NCBI RefSeq assembly: GCF_014647035.1
Contig: NZ_BMOK01000004.1
Location: 62,001 to 126,000, forward strand
Reading direction: 5' to 3'
Length of the DNA: 64,000 nt
Origin: Sporolactobacillus putidus
Lineage (GTDB): Bacteria > Bacillota > Bacilli > Bacillales > Sporolactobacillaceae
The notes under the pieces: model-generated
Database searches by the model: none
What the model was told of the DNA's origin: nothing
The model's input: the letters and a program-made list of their open reading frames with translations, nothing else
Shown here: in pieces, positions 1 to 7,777 of the stretch
Position numbering within the stretch: the first letter of the stretch is position 1
Layout: every line of letters begins with the position of its first letter
Position numbers and translations under genes: made by a program

Positions 1-148
1 TGCCGGCCCCGTTCGGACCAATGTAGCCGACGATCTGGCCCCGGTACACATCGAGATCGATGCCCTTCAAGACGGGCCCGTTTCCATAATTCATGGTCAG
101 ATTTTTCATCGACAGAATGATATCTTTTCCCGTGTCGATCACATTCAC
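1..148 (-). CDS. ABC transporter ATP-binding protein, N-terminal fragment (runs off the window)
   Basis: Only the first 49 codons lie in the window; the rest continues to the left of base 1. Reading leftward, the protein opens with a short tail, then MKNLTMNYGNGPVLKGIDL, a typical first strand of an ABC nucleotide-binding domain, and ends in GPNGAG at the window edge, which is the start of a Walker A loop. The GTG at 148 is chosen because GGAG sits seven bases upstream of it. A second GTG at 142 is also possible. The likely role is the ATPase subunit of an importer or exporter. The substrate cannot be told from this fragment. It is divergent from the operon at 712. Confidence 0.8.
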   Translation of the reverse strand, partial: MNVIDTGKDIILSMKNLTMNYGNGPVLKGIDLDVYRGQIVGYIGPNGAG

Positions 149-711
149 CTTCGATCTCCGCTTTTATTATAGATTATCACGTTAAGCAGATATTTTCCGC
201 AAAAATCACAATATTGATGAAACACTTGGTTCCGAATGAATAGAGCTGGTTTTATAGATTATCTCGTTTACTCATGATAAGCCGCTGCCTATGCCGCCGT
301 AATACTGGCAAGCAGGTGATAGGAAAATTCCCGACTGCACGAAAATCAGAAGTTATCGCCCTAAGGTGCTAGAGAATCGCCGCGAACCCAGAGACAATCG
401 CCTCAAGATACGGAAGAATCGCCCCGAACTCAGAGACAATCGCTCTAAGGTGCTGGATGATCGCTTTATTTAGAAATAAAACGTTCTTCAGCTTATCATT
501 TTTAAAAACTTATATCTTGGTGAGCTAAAGGGATTGCTCATATTTTATTTTTGTATGAATGCGTTTTCGTCTGTACATTCCTGTGTCACGGCAGGTGCCC
601 AGAGCATATATCATTACGAGAGCCCAATTTTATACGGAATGGCCCGGAAAAATGATGAGAAATTTTGCGTTGTGCCGGCCAAATCATCCGGGAAAAGGAA
701 GGGATCGCAGA
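149..711. other. Intergenic region between divergent ABC transporter genes
   Basis: About 560 bases hold no convincing gene. The middle contains a 21-bp tandem repeat array (351-470). The part from about 470 to 545 (AAATAAAACGTTCTTCAGC, TTATCATTTTTAAAAA, then GAGCTAAAGGGATTGCTC) reappears in inverted orientation near 29850-29910. No riboswitch that I recognise, and in particular no TPP-type motif, precedes the transporter operon at 712. Confidence 0.6.
351..470. repeat. 21-bp tandem repeat array, family B (copy 1)
   Basis: About 5.7 imperfect units of exactly 21 bp, each built around AATCGCC (for example GAGAATCGCCGCGAACCCAGA, rendered over 21 bases). On the other strand the core reads GGGCGATT. 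The same core and period occur at 16327-16399 and 29911-30022. The copy at 29911 also shares its flank, in the opposite orientation. The unit bodies differ while the 7-base core and spacing are kept, so the phasing seems to matter more than the sequence between cores. Confidence 0.75.
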
Positions 712-1479
712 GTGAGCGAGCTGGAAGTGGTACACTGCAGCAAATATTACAGGAAGAACGGCGAGCAGCTGTGCACGCTGAAGGAAGCCGATATGCGTAT
801 CAGGAGCGGCAGATTTGTCAGCATTATTGGTCCGAGCGGCTGCGGCAAATCGACACTTTTCAATATCATTTCCGGCCTGGCCAGGCCGTCCGGGGGACAG
901 GTGCTTCTCGATGGGAAAAACATTACCTGCGAGAGCGGGCATGTCGGGTACATGCTTCAGAAAGATCTGCTGCTCCCGTGGCGGACGATTCTTGACAATG
1001 TGATTATCGGGCTCGAAATCCGCGGTGTTCCGAAAAAGCGGGCGCGTGAACGGGCGCTCCCGATGCTGCAGAAGTACGGTCTCAAAGGGTTCGAATATGA
1101 TCATCCCGATGCGCTGTCCGGCGGTATGCGGCAGCGGGCCGGACTGATCCGGACGCTGCTGTATGACAAGGACGTCATTCTTCTCGATGAACCGTTCGGC
1201 GCGCTGGATGCGCAGACGCGGCTTCAAATGCAGAGCTGGCTTCTGCAGATCTGGAATGATTTTCGGAAAACAGTTCTTTTCGTGACCCATGATATTGACG
1301 AAGCCATTTATCTTTCTGATGAAATTTACGTTTTTACTCATCGGCCGGGCCGGATTAAGGCCCGAATCGATGTCGGCCTGCCGCGTCCGCGCGGTGAAGA
1401 GACCATGATGGATGAGCGTTTTTTACAGCTGAAACGTGAGCTTCTGTTGATGCTGAAGGAAGAACGCGAGCCAGTGTAA
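712..1479 (+). CDS. NitT/TauT-family ABC transporter ATP-binding protein
   Basis: This 255-residue protein is the ATPase of an uptake system together with the next two genes. It has Walker A GPSGCGKST, a Q-loop region (MLQKDLLLPWRT, typical of the SsuB/TauB/NrtD group), signature LSGGMRQR, Walker B VILLDEPFGALDA and the switch histidine in FVTHDIDEA. The reading frame is open back to 559, but the GTG at 712 is preferred because AAGGAAGGG lies just upstream and the protein then starts right before the first ABC strand (LEVVHCSKYYRKNG). The signature and the LLPW motif place it with transporters of sulfonates, nitrate, taurine or thiamine precursors. The actual substrate is not determined. Confidence 0.9.
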   Translation: MSELEVVHCSKYYRKNGEQLCTLKEADMRIRSGRFVSIIGPSGCGKSTLFNIISGLARPSGGQVLLDGKNITCESGHVGYMLQKDLLLPWRTILDNVIIGLEIRGVPKKRARERALPMLQKYGLKGFEYDHPDALSGGMRQRAGLIRTLLYDKDVILLDEPFGALDAQTRLQMQSWLLQIWNDFRKTVLFVTHDIDEAIYLSDEIYVFTHRPGRIKARIDVGLPRPRGEETMMDERFLQLKRELLLMLKEEREPV

Positions 1480-1516
1480 GAGAATTTGCTGGAAGTGGAG
1501 GAATGGAGGTGAGTCC

Positions 1517-2344
1517 ATGGCGGGACAAAAGGAGGAGGACAGCCGTGGCCCGCTGATTGAGGATCAGGGTGCGGATGCGGCAAGAATGCGGCGCAGAGCA
1601 TTTGCGGGACAAATCATCGCGGGCATACTGATTATCTTTTTATGGGAATTCCTGACGCGGATCGGGTGGCTGGACAGTTATTACTGGAGCAGCCCCCTGA
1701 CCATTGTCCGGACCGGTTGGACGGCGATCACGAAAGGGACCCTGCTTCAGGATCTTGCCTATACGTCGGGTACGACGATCATCGGTTTTATTCTCGGTAC
1801 CTTGGCCGGGAGTGTTATCGGTCTGTCGTTCTGGTGGTCCGGACTGTATGCAAAGATCGCCGAACCGTATTTGATTGCTTTTAACGCGGTGCCGAAACTC
1901 GCGCTGGCGCCGGTGCTCGTGATCATGTTCGGCATCGGCTTCAATTCAAAAGTGATGCTTGCCTTCCTGATGACCGTGGTTGTCGCGGCAATCGCGGCGC
2001 ACAGCGGAGTGAAAAATATCGATCGCGACCTTGAGAAGATGCTTATTTCGCTCGGAGCCAAAAGACGCCATGTATTTATGAAAGTGGTCGTTCCGGCCTC
2101 GATGCCATGGATGGTCGGCATTCTTAAAATCAATATTTCCCTCGCGCTGGCCGGAACGATCGTCGGTGAATTCATCAGCTCAAGGCAGGGGATCGGAAGG
2201 ATGATCCTCTACGCCGGCCAGGTACTGAATATGGATCTTGTATGGGTCGGTGTCGTGTCGCTATCGGTCCTGTCGATTGTAATGTATCTCGGAACCGTCT
2301 GGCTGGAACGCCGGCTAATGAGAGGAAGAAACCCAAAATCATAA
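1517..2344 (+). CDS. ABC transporter permease, NitT/TauT family
   Basis: A 275-residue inner-membrane subunit with about six hydrophobic segments. The first is at residues 36-55 after a charged cytoplasmic N-terminus. The BPD_transp_1 coupling (EAA) motif is visible as LISLGAKRRHVFMKVVVPAS, which docks the ATPase encoded by the gene before it. The ATG at 1517 follows a strong GGAGGTGA. The gap to the upstream ATPase is 37 bases and to the downstream binding protein 18 bases, so the three genes form one operon. Confidence 0.9.
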   Translation: MAGQKEEDSRGPLIEDQGADAARMRRRAFAGQIIAGILIIFLWEFLTRIGWLDSYYWSSPLTIVRTGWTAITKGTLLQDLAYTSGTTIIGFILGTLAGSVIGLSFWWSGLYAKIAEPYLIAFNAVPKLALAPVLVIMFGIGFNSKVMLAFLMTVVVAAIAAHSGVKNIDRDLEKMLISLGAKRRHVFMKVVVPASMPWMVGILKINISLALAGTIVGEFISSRQGIGRMILYAGQVLNMDLVWVGVVSLSVLSIVMYLGTVWLERRLMRGRNPKS

Positions 2345-2362
2345 ATGGAGGTAAAGAAGAGT

Positions 2363-3370
2363 ATGAAAAAGCTGAAGTGGGTGCTGAGCCTGATGGTGGC
2401 CACCGCCCTGTTCCTGTCGGGCTGCGGGGCATCAGGGGGCGAGAAAGCAGCGGAAAATATTGCCATTGCCGAGCCCGTTCACCTGATCGCCTATCTGCCG
2501 CTTTATGCCGCTATTGATAAAGGCTACTTTAAGCAGGAGGGCCTGAATGTCAGTGTTATCACAGCGACGGGCGGAGCGCATGTGACGTCTGTCGTCAGCG
2601 GAGAAGCGTGGGGCGTGATCGGCGGACCGGATTCCAACCAGATCGCAAATAGCGGAAACAAGGATCCAATTGTATCTGTCGTGAACGTTGTCGATCGGGC
2701 CAATGTCTATCTGATGGCGGGCTCAAAGCTGCAGCTGAAAGATCACAGCGACAAAGGGATTGCCGAGTTTCTGAAAGGCAAAACGATTGCCGCCGGCCGG
2801 TACGGCGGCAGCCCGAACCTGCTTACACGCTGGCTGCTGATGAAGGTCGGCCTCAATCCGGAAAAAGACGTCAGACTGGAAGAGCCGGCCGATGCGGCAG
2901 CTGTGGTCGCGCTTGTGTCTCAGGGCAAGGCCGACATGGCTAACGGAGCGGAACCGCAGATTACCGACGGGATCAAGAAAGGCGCTTGGGGCGAGCCGTT
3001 TTACGGATTCCCAAGTCTCGGTGACTATGCTTATTCTGTGGTCAGCGTGAAACAGTCGACGATAAAAAAAGAACCTCAGACCGTTCAGAAATTTGTCAAT
3101 GCGATGCTTAAGGGCCTGAAGCTGGTCAATGAAAATCGGGCCGAGGCTTTTAAGGTACTGAAAAAAGAATTTCCGACAACGCCCGATGCAAGCCTGAAAG
3201 CGGCGATGGACCGCGCATATAAAGATCAACTGTGGAGCAAAGACGGCATCATCACCCCGGCAGCCGTGGCGAAGCCGATGGATGTCGTCGCCAAAACAGG
3301 CGTGTACACCAAGGGTTACGACTTTAATAAACTGGTCAACATGTCATTTGTCAGAAATGCATCAAAATGA
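2363..3370 (+). CDS. ABC transporter substrate-binding lipoprotein, NMT1/SsuA type
   Basis: A 335-residue secreted lipoprotein that should capture the ligand for the permease at 1517. The N-terminus MKKLKWVLSLMVATALFL is a signal peptide, followed by lipobox LSGC (Cys at about residue 21). The mature part has the NMT1/SBP_bac_9-like pattern: a Y-L-P-L-Y-A-A-I-D-K-G-Y-F segment, then GLNVSVITATGG. The ATG at 2363 is chosen over the in-frame ATG at 2345 because GGAGGT lies inside that extra stretch at the right distance. Family members bind alkanesulfonates, nitrate, riboflavin or pyrimidine precursors. No residue seen here decides between these. Confidence 0.88.
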   Translation: MKKLKWVLSLMVATALFLSGCGASGGEKAAENIAIAEPVHLIAYLPLYAAIDKGYFKQEGLNVSVITATGGAHVTSVVSGEAWGVIGGPDSNQIANSGNKDPIVSVVNVVDRANVYLMAGSKLQLKDHSDKGIAEFLKGKTIAAGRYGGSPNLLTRWLLMKVGLNPEKDVRLEEPADAAAVVALVSQGKADMANGAEPQITDGIKKGAWGEPFYGFPSLGDYAYSVVSVKQSTIKKEPQTVQKFVNAMLKGLKLVNENRAEAFKVLKKEFPTTPDASLKAAMDRAYKDQLWSKDGIITPAAVAKPMDVVAKTGVYTKGYDFNKLVNMSFVRNASK

Positions 3371-3611
3371 TCGGCTTGAAACTGGACGATTCACACCTGC
3401 AAGAAAGCTATAGAAAAGAAGTGTGATCGGAAGCACAGAAAATGGCGCCCGGGGCAATTATTTTTTTTTATTATCTCTTCTGCTCATCAAATCGGCAGAC
3501 ACATCCGGAGGTTTCGATAAAGAATTAACCACTCAAGATCATCGTCAAGCTGACGACGGAATTGAGCGGTCAGTGCAGGATAAAGGGCCTTTTTGTAATT
3601 CCGATTATTCG

Positions 3612-3735
3612 CACTTATTGATTTCAGGTCGTTTACTGTTGATTCTTTGAACATAACTGTTGATTCTCTGCCGCTTACTGTTGATTTTTCAACGTTTACT
3701 AACGATTCTCAGCACTTTACTGACGATTTTAGGCT
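3612..3735 (-). repeat. 21-bp tandem repeat array, family A (copy 1, inverted)
   Basis: Units of about 21 bp with the core TTTACTGTTGATTCT, which is AGAATCAACAGTAAA on the other strand. The array ends with CACTTATTGATTTCAGGTCG, whose reverse complement matches the ends of the arrays at 29668-29787 and 36982-37103. Both the units and the terminal sequence are therefore conserved between loci. Confidence 0.75.
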
Positions 3736-4269
3736 CTTTGCTCTCTGTGTACACATCGGAATCAGCCATTTCAGCTCGTTTTTCATCATTTTTTGGAAAA
3801 ACGTTTTCCGCCTGCCGGAATGAAGCAAACGCCTCCCCTTTTCACCGGTTTGTCCCATTCAACAGAGATCTGACATGAGCCAGCGGTACAATCAGTTTTT
3901 TTTATGGGAGCTGCGGACATGTTGCTCCGATATGAAAAATTTTCCGGCCCATTATTTTATTGGGCCGAGACAGCTCCGAAATGGGATAAAGTTATTCCGG
4001 AATCACGAAAAGCAGCTCCTGGTCAGAAAAGATGGCTCCTCAGTTTTTCACATCCCCTATCTGTTAAACTGTTGCACAATTTTCGTTTGCTGCGTCATAA
4101 TCACGGACTGTGTGCTCTTCAGAGAAAACACGGACTTTTTTCGCGGTCAGCGGGGTCGCTTTATTGATAAGCCCGAACTTCTTCAGAAATAAAGCCCGCT
4201 TTTCCGCCCGTTAAAATTAATCCAAACGGAAACTTTGCGTCACGATTGTACATAAAATATCGAAAACTT

Positions 4270-4278
4270 TGTTATAGT
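4270..4278 (+). promoter_or_regulatory. Extended -10 promoter for the TerB/J-domain gene
   Basis: TGTTATAGT fits the extended -10 pattern TGnTATAAT with one mismatch. It lies about 58 bases before the start codon at 4336. No clear -35 at 17 bp is seen, as expected for this promoter type. Confidence 0.4.
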
Positions 4279-4335
4279 GAATGTAATGTGAAGAGCGATA
4301 AAAGCACGCACAGATGAAGAAGGGCTTGATTTCTT

Positions 4336-5289
4336 TTGGGAGGACTTCTTTTAAGAATTTTAACGGGATTTGTGACTGCGGCAATTGCATCGGCTAAAGG
4401 GCGAAATCCGATCGTCTGGTTTTTTCTTGGTACCGTTTTCTATTGGATCGCTCTGGTCGTCATTCTGTTTATACCGAACAAGAGGATGAGCCGGACTTTC
4501 CGGCCGCGGCAAACGGGCGGGGGCGGTATGAACTGGCGAAGGAGAGTCGAGGCGGCCTGTCCCTATTGCGGGAGCGGGGTCGCCATTGACGATATACCGG
4601 GAAACTGGACCTGTCCAAACTGCGGCAGGACATTCACATACAGCTCGGACGGCCGCACCTACCGAATCGGGGAGGACCGGATTCTCCCGCAGGTCGAGTG
4701 GATCGTCAAACTTTTTGCCAAGTTGGCAAAAAAAGACGGGGTGGTCACGGAGAACGAAGTGCGTCAGGTAGACCGGATTGTCAGGCAGGCCTTTCAGCCG
4801 AGCAGGGAACAGCTCAGCCAGATTATGTCTGTTTTTAACGCGGCACGTTATACAGACGAATCATTCGAAAGCATCGCTGAAAACCTGTACACATCGGTCG
4901 GCGGCCGCCGCGACATTCTGGAAGATACGCTGACCGCGCTGCTTACGATCGCGTTTGCCGACGGATTCTTGAAGCCGGAAGAGGAGGCTTTGATCGTAGA
5001 GGCTGCGGAGATCTTCGGCCTGAGCGAAGCATACACCTCGATCAAAGCCCGTTTTTACGGAAGCGAGCAAGAAAAAAGCGGTGATCTGGCCGCATGTTAC
5101 CAGGTGCTCGGCTGCAGCGAGAATGACTCCGATGAAACGATAAAAAAGCAATATCGGCTTCGGATCAAGGAAAATCATCCGGACCTGCTGGTCAGCAGCG
5201 GCGCTTCAGAGGAAAGCATCAGGCAGGCCAATATCAAGGTGACGGAGATCAAGCGGGCCTTTGAAACCATTATGTCTGCCCGCGGCTGA
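4336..5289 (+). CDS. Membrane-anchored zinc-ribbon/TerB/J-domain protein (DjlA-like)
   Basis: A 317-residue protein, probably a membrane-tethered cochaperone for DnaK. In order: hydrophobic segments at residues 3-19 and 26-45, a zinc ribbon at about 75-96 (CPYCGSG ... CPNCGRTF), a TerB-like helical domain at about 115-235, and a C-terminal J domain from about 252 with the catalytic HPD intact (KENHPDLL). TerB plus J domain is the DjlA arrangement; an internal zinc ribbon after the membrane anchor is less common. The start is a TTG at 4336, since no ATG precedes the first membrane segment and AGAAGGG lies upstream. It stands as a single gene, 26 bases ahead of the peptidase gene. Confidence 0.8.
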   Translation: MGGLLLRILTGFVTAAIASAKGRNPIVWFFLGTVFYWIALVVILFIPNKRMSRTFRPRQTGGGGMNWRRRVEAACPYCGSGVAIDDIPGNWTCPNCGRTFTYSSDGRTYRIGEDRILPQVEWIVKLFAKLAKKDGVVTENEVRQVDRIVRQAFQPSREQLSQIMSVFNAARYTDESFESIAENLYTSVGGRRDILEDTLTALLTIAFADGFLKPEEEALIVEAAEIFGLSEAYTSIKARFYGSEQEKSGDLAACYQVLGCSENDSDETIKKQYRLRIKENHPDLLVSSGASEESIRQANIKVTEIKRAFETIMSARG

Positions 5290-5315
5290 CCGAATAATTC
5301 AAGAGGGATGGTCGT

Positions 5316-6272
5316 ATGGAATTGAGCAATGTCTGTCAGGAAATCTTAAAGAACAGTCTGGATCTGAAAGCGGGCGAGATTTTTCTGATCGTAACGGATG
5401 ATGCGAAAAAGAGTCTGGCTGAAGCGCTGTACCGGGCCGGGCAGACACTCGGTGCGGAAACGCTGCTGATGGTGATGAAGGAACGGAAAAAGTCCGGTGA
5501 AGAGCCGCCGCGGGCAATCGCCGCGGCTCTTGCCGAGTCGGACGCGGCCGTCTGTATCACCGAATTTTCGCTCACGCATACTAAAGCACGCAAACAGGCG
5601 GTGGCGTCGGGTACAAGACTCGCGACCATGCCTGGAATTACGGAAGACATGTTTCTGGAGGGTGCGATAACTGCGAATTACTCAGAAGTCAAGATACTGA
5701 CGGAGCACGTTACCGGACTGCTTGACCGCGGCCGCCGGGTGACCATTGAAAAAGAGGGGCACCAACTTGCATTTTCCATTGAGGAGCGAAAGGGCGTGCC
5801 AAGCACAGGCGTCTATATCCATCCCGGCGAGTCGGGCAATCTGCCGTCAGGAGAAGCATTCATCGCACCGGTTGAAGGAACAGCCTCCGGAGAGATCCTG
5901 GTTGACGGTTCTGTTGTCGGTGTCGGCAAGATGCGTTCCGCGCTTCTTCTGACAGTTGAAAACGGCCGTCTCATCAAAGCGGAAGGCGAGGGGGCGGAAC
6001 AGCTCCTGAATATACTCGGAACCGGGCCGGGCCGGTCGGTCGCCGAATTCGGGATTGGGACAAACCGCCGGGCGCGGATTACCGGCAATGTGCTTGAAGA
6101 TGAGAAAGTGTATGGGACGGTTCACATTGCTTTTGGAAGCAATCTGACATTTGGGGGAACGGTTGAGGCGGGTGTTCATATCGACTGTGTCTTCAAGAAC
6201 CCTGATGTGCGGATTGATGGACGGAAGGTGCTGGAAGACGGAAAGCTGGTGTCCGGAAGTGAAGAATTATAG
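5316..6272 (+). CDS. M29-family metallo-aminopeptidase (thermophilic aminopeptidase type)
   Basis: A 318-residue cytosolic peptidase expected to remove N-terminal residues using two metal ions. Family landmarks are GESGNLPSGEAFIAPVEGTA with a metal-binding Glu, EFGIGTN with the second Glu, and the C-terminal pair GTVHIAFGSN and GVHIDCVF, which hold the His/His/Asp ligands. It is shorter than AmpS/AmpT (about 410), mainly at the N-terminus. The same fold includes 2,5-dihydroxypyridine dioxygenase (NicX), so the activity is not certain. The ATG at 5316 follows AAGAGGG. Twenty-six bases separate it from the J-domain gene, which suggests co-transcription. Confidence 0.82.
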   Translation: MELSNVCQEILKNSLDLKAGEIFLIVTDDAKKSLAEALYRAGQTLGAETLLMVMKERKKSGEEPPRAIAAALAESDAAVCITEFSLTHTKARKQAVASGTRLATMPGITEDMFLEGAITANYSEVKILTEHVTGLLDRGRRVTIEKEGHQLAFSIEERKGVPSTGVYIHPGESGNLPSGEAFIAPVEGTASGEILVDGSVVGVGKMRSALLLTVENGRLIKAEGEGAEQLLNILGTGPGRSVAEFGIGTNRRARITGNVLEDEKVYGTVHIAFGSNLTFGGTVEAGVHIDCVFKNPDVRIDGRKVLEDGKLVSGSEEL

Positions 6273-6328
6273 GTTTCATTGTATTTTCATATGCTTTCTT
6301 AGTCATTCCATTTTCTGAGGTGACAGAT

Positions 6329-6442
6329 TTGTCCACAAACAAAAAAGTAAACAAAACGGATTTGATGAAACAGAACGAACCGCTTGTCCCGGTGACACGC
6401 GTTTCGCCTGAAATCGAGATTTATCCGTCTTATTTTTTGTAA
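6329..6442 (+). CDS. Possible 37-residue small protein or remnant
   Basis: A TTG codon at 6329 is preceded by GAGGTGA at good spacing and opens a 37-codon frame (MSTNKKVNKTDLMKQ... ending EIEIYPSYFL). I do not recognise it. The hydrophilic N-terminus and abrupt end could mean the stump of a longer gene, because the following 190 bases before the glycosylase gene are otherwise unexplained. Confidence 0.25.
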   Translation: MSTNKKVNKTDLMKQNEPLVPVTRVSPEIEIYPSYFL

Positions 6443-6629
6443 AAGATGCCGGGGACGTCGAAAGAGCTGTTCCTCCGCAAAGGCGTGGCGGATAAAACCA
6501 TACGGATTGCCGGGCAGCTGCCGGACTTCAGCCAATCGGCAAGTTTTATAAATCGGCCTCTGGACTGGCGGCTTCCAAGTCCCTGTCCTTATTTTAGAAA
6601 AGAAAAGTGTACAGAAAGGCGGCGGAAAA

Positions 6630-7220
6630 TTGACTGCAAAACACCAGCCCCTGCCCATCGATTTTTATCATCGTCCTACGCTTGAACTGGCGCAGGCGCT
6701 GCTCGGCTGCCTGCTCGTAAACGAGACACCGGAAGGCCTGGCATCCGGTTATATTGTTGAGACGGAGGCTTATATGGGCGCAGGGGACCGGGCGGCGCAC
6801 AGTTACGGCAACAGGCGTACAAAACGGACGGAAGTGATGTTTGCGGAACCCGGACGAGTCTATACATATGTTATGCATACACATACGCTGATTAATGTTG
6901 TCAGCGGGGCAACTGATGTCCCGGAAGCGGTTTTGATCCGCGCGCTTGATCCGTTTGAAGGACTCGATCTGATCAGCGCCAGGCGGGCGGGGAGAAAACG
7001 AATGGAATGGACAAACGGACCAGGCAAGCTGACTGAAGCGCTTGGCATCACTCGGGAGGATTACGGAAGAAAATTCACAGAATTGCCACTATATATCGCT
7101 CCCGGTGTTGTTCCGGCGGAGATTTCGACCGGACCGCGCATCGGAATCGAAAATACAGGCGAGGCGCGCTTTCGGCCATGGCGTTTCTGGGTAACAGGCA
7201 ATCCCTATGTATCAAGATAG
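6630..7220 (+). CDS. 3-methyladenine (alkyladenine) DNA glycosylase, AAG/MPG family
   Basis: A 196-residue base-excision repair enzyme that removes alkylated purines from DNA. It carries the family core IVETEAYMGAGDRAAHSYGNRRTKRTEVMF, with catalytic Glu and substrate-pocket residues, then GRVYTYVMHTHTLINVV and AVLIRALDP. The length matches the bacterial family of about 200. The start is a TTG at 6630 behind AAGGCGG; the first ATG downstream would remove conserved sequence. It is monocistronic by spacing. Confidence 0.93.
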   Translation: MTAKHQPLPIDFYHRPTLELAQALLGCLLVNETPEGLASGYIVETEAYMGAGDRAAHSYGNRRTKRTEVMFAEPGRVYTYVMHTHTLINVVSGATDVPEAVLIRALDPFEGLDLISARRAGRKRMEWTNGPGKLTEALGITREDYGRKFTELPLYIAPGVVPAEISTGPRIGIENTGEARFRPWRFWVTGNPYVSR

Positions 7221-7367
7221 AGTATTGCTTTGCGCGCAGCCGGACATTTGCCGTTACGTCCCCAGGGATCTGGTCATAAAAAAAGCGGATATAAAAAATC
7301 CCGGCTGTAAACTGCAAACACCAAACTGCATTTCACAGAAAATTTTAAAGAAAAAATGAAAATGCTA

Positions 7368-7396
7368 TTTACAACTTGAACAAATTTTGATAGTAT
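7368..7396 (+). promoter_or_regulatory. Strong sigma-A promoter driving the attenuator leader
   Basis: TTTACA at 7368-7373, a 17-bp spacer and TAGTAT at 7391-7396. Transcription would begin near 7403, just before a very strong Shine-Dalgarno (GGGGGAAGTGAG, 7424-7434) that serves the leader peptide and not the PTS gene. Confidence 0.65.
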
Positions 7397-7439
7397 CAAT
7401 GTCAACCACAAAAAACAAATTTTGGGGGAAGTGAGAATA

Positions 7440-7508
7440 ATGGAACAGGTCATTAACAGCATACGAGTGAAAGGCTTGATTCGAATTATTTTGCGTTTGC
7501 GCACATGA
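7440..7508 (+). CDS. 22-residue leader peptide upstream of a PTS IIC gene
   Basis: ATG at 7440 lies six bases behind GGGGGAAGTGAG, the strongest ribosome binding site in this part of the window. The peptide begins MEQVINSIRVK and ends LIRIILRLRT, with four arginines, two encoded by CGA. The short length, the strong translation signal and the downstream mutually exclusive hairpins point to a role in transcription attenuation. I know of no named family. It could instead be a small regulatory or toxin-like peptide. Confidence 0.5.
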   Translation: MEQVINSIRVKGLIRIILRLRT

Positions 7509-7515
7509 AGGATTG

Positions 7516-7548
7516 AAACAAAACCATTTAACAGAAATGGCATTGTTT
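7516..7548 (+). promoter_or_regulatory. Stem-loop 1 of the leader RNA
   Basis: Starts eight bases after the leader peptide stop. The inner stem is CCATTT/AAATGG around AACAG, extended by AAACAA/TTGTTT. It lacks a U-run, so it is probably a pause or structural hairpin and not a terminator. Confidence 0.45.
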
Positions 7549-7573
7549 GAGTCCGGCTTATCATCTTTAACGA

Positions 7574-7633
7574 ATAGGCGCTCAGGCAATCGCAAAAGCA
7601 GCGCCTATCCGGCACGTACGGATGGGTTTTTTA
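7574..7633 (+). terminator. Attenuator: overlapping antiterminator and terminator hairpins
   Basis: ATAGGCGC (7574-7581) pairs perfectly with GCGCCTAT (7601-7608). CCTATCCG (7604-7611) pairs with CGGATGGG (7619-7626), one G-U included, and is followed by seven Ts. The two stems share CCTAT, so they cannot form together: the first would block the terminator. This is the standard logic of a transcription attenuator. It lies 145 bases before the PTS IIC start codon. Confidence 0.6.
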
Positions 7634-7777
7634 TTGGACTTTTTTTCATTTGAATATTTCGATTATTTTAACTGGTGAAAAAACCAGCAGCACAGTTCAC
7701 GATTCTACCAATCTTTAAATGATGAACTGCAGCCGGACTTTTTTTAAAAATAGAAAATTATTAGGGAGCGAAAAAGG

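Larger units (their letters stand above)
3371..4335. other. Gene-poor intergenic region
   Basis: Nearly 1 kb without a gene I can support. It contains a family A 21-bp array (3612-3735) in the orientation opposite to the two copies around the adhesin gene. The open frames at 3875-4192 and 3904-4167 overlap in different frames, lack a good ribosome binding site and look like nothing I know. They may be decayed sequence. Confidence 0.55.

Noticed and set aside
351-470. CRISPR array
   Set aside because: The regular spacing first suggests CRISPR, but the period is only 21 bp, the repeats are about 7 bases, there is no leader and no cas gene. The same holds for all other 21-bp arrays.
480-711. 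TPP or other riboswitch before the NitT/TauT operon
   Set aside because: This transporter type can import thiamine precursors, so I looked for the TPP core (CTGAGA, ACC-TGA-C-TGGATAATGCCAGCG). It is not present.
559-711. N-terminal extension of the ABC ATPase from ATG 559
   Set aside because: The extra 51 residues are Arg/Pro-rich and unlike any ATPase start, and the GTG at 712 has its own ribosome binding site.
3875-4192. Open frame of 105 codons between the ABC operon and the J-domain gene
   Set aside because: It overlaps another frame, has no good ribosome binding site, and its Cys/Phe-rich translation resembles nothing I know.
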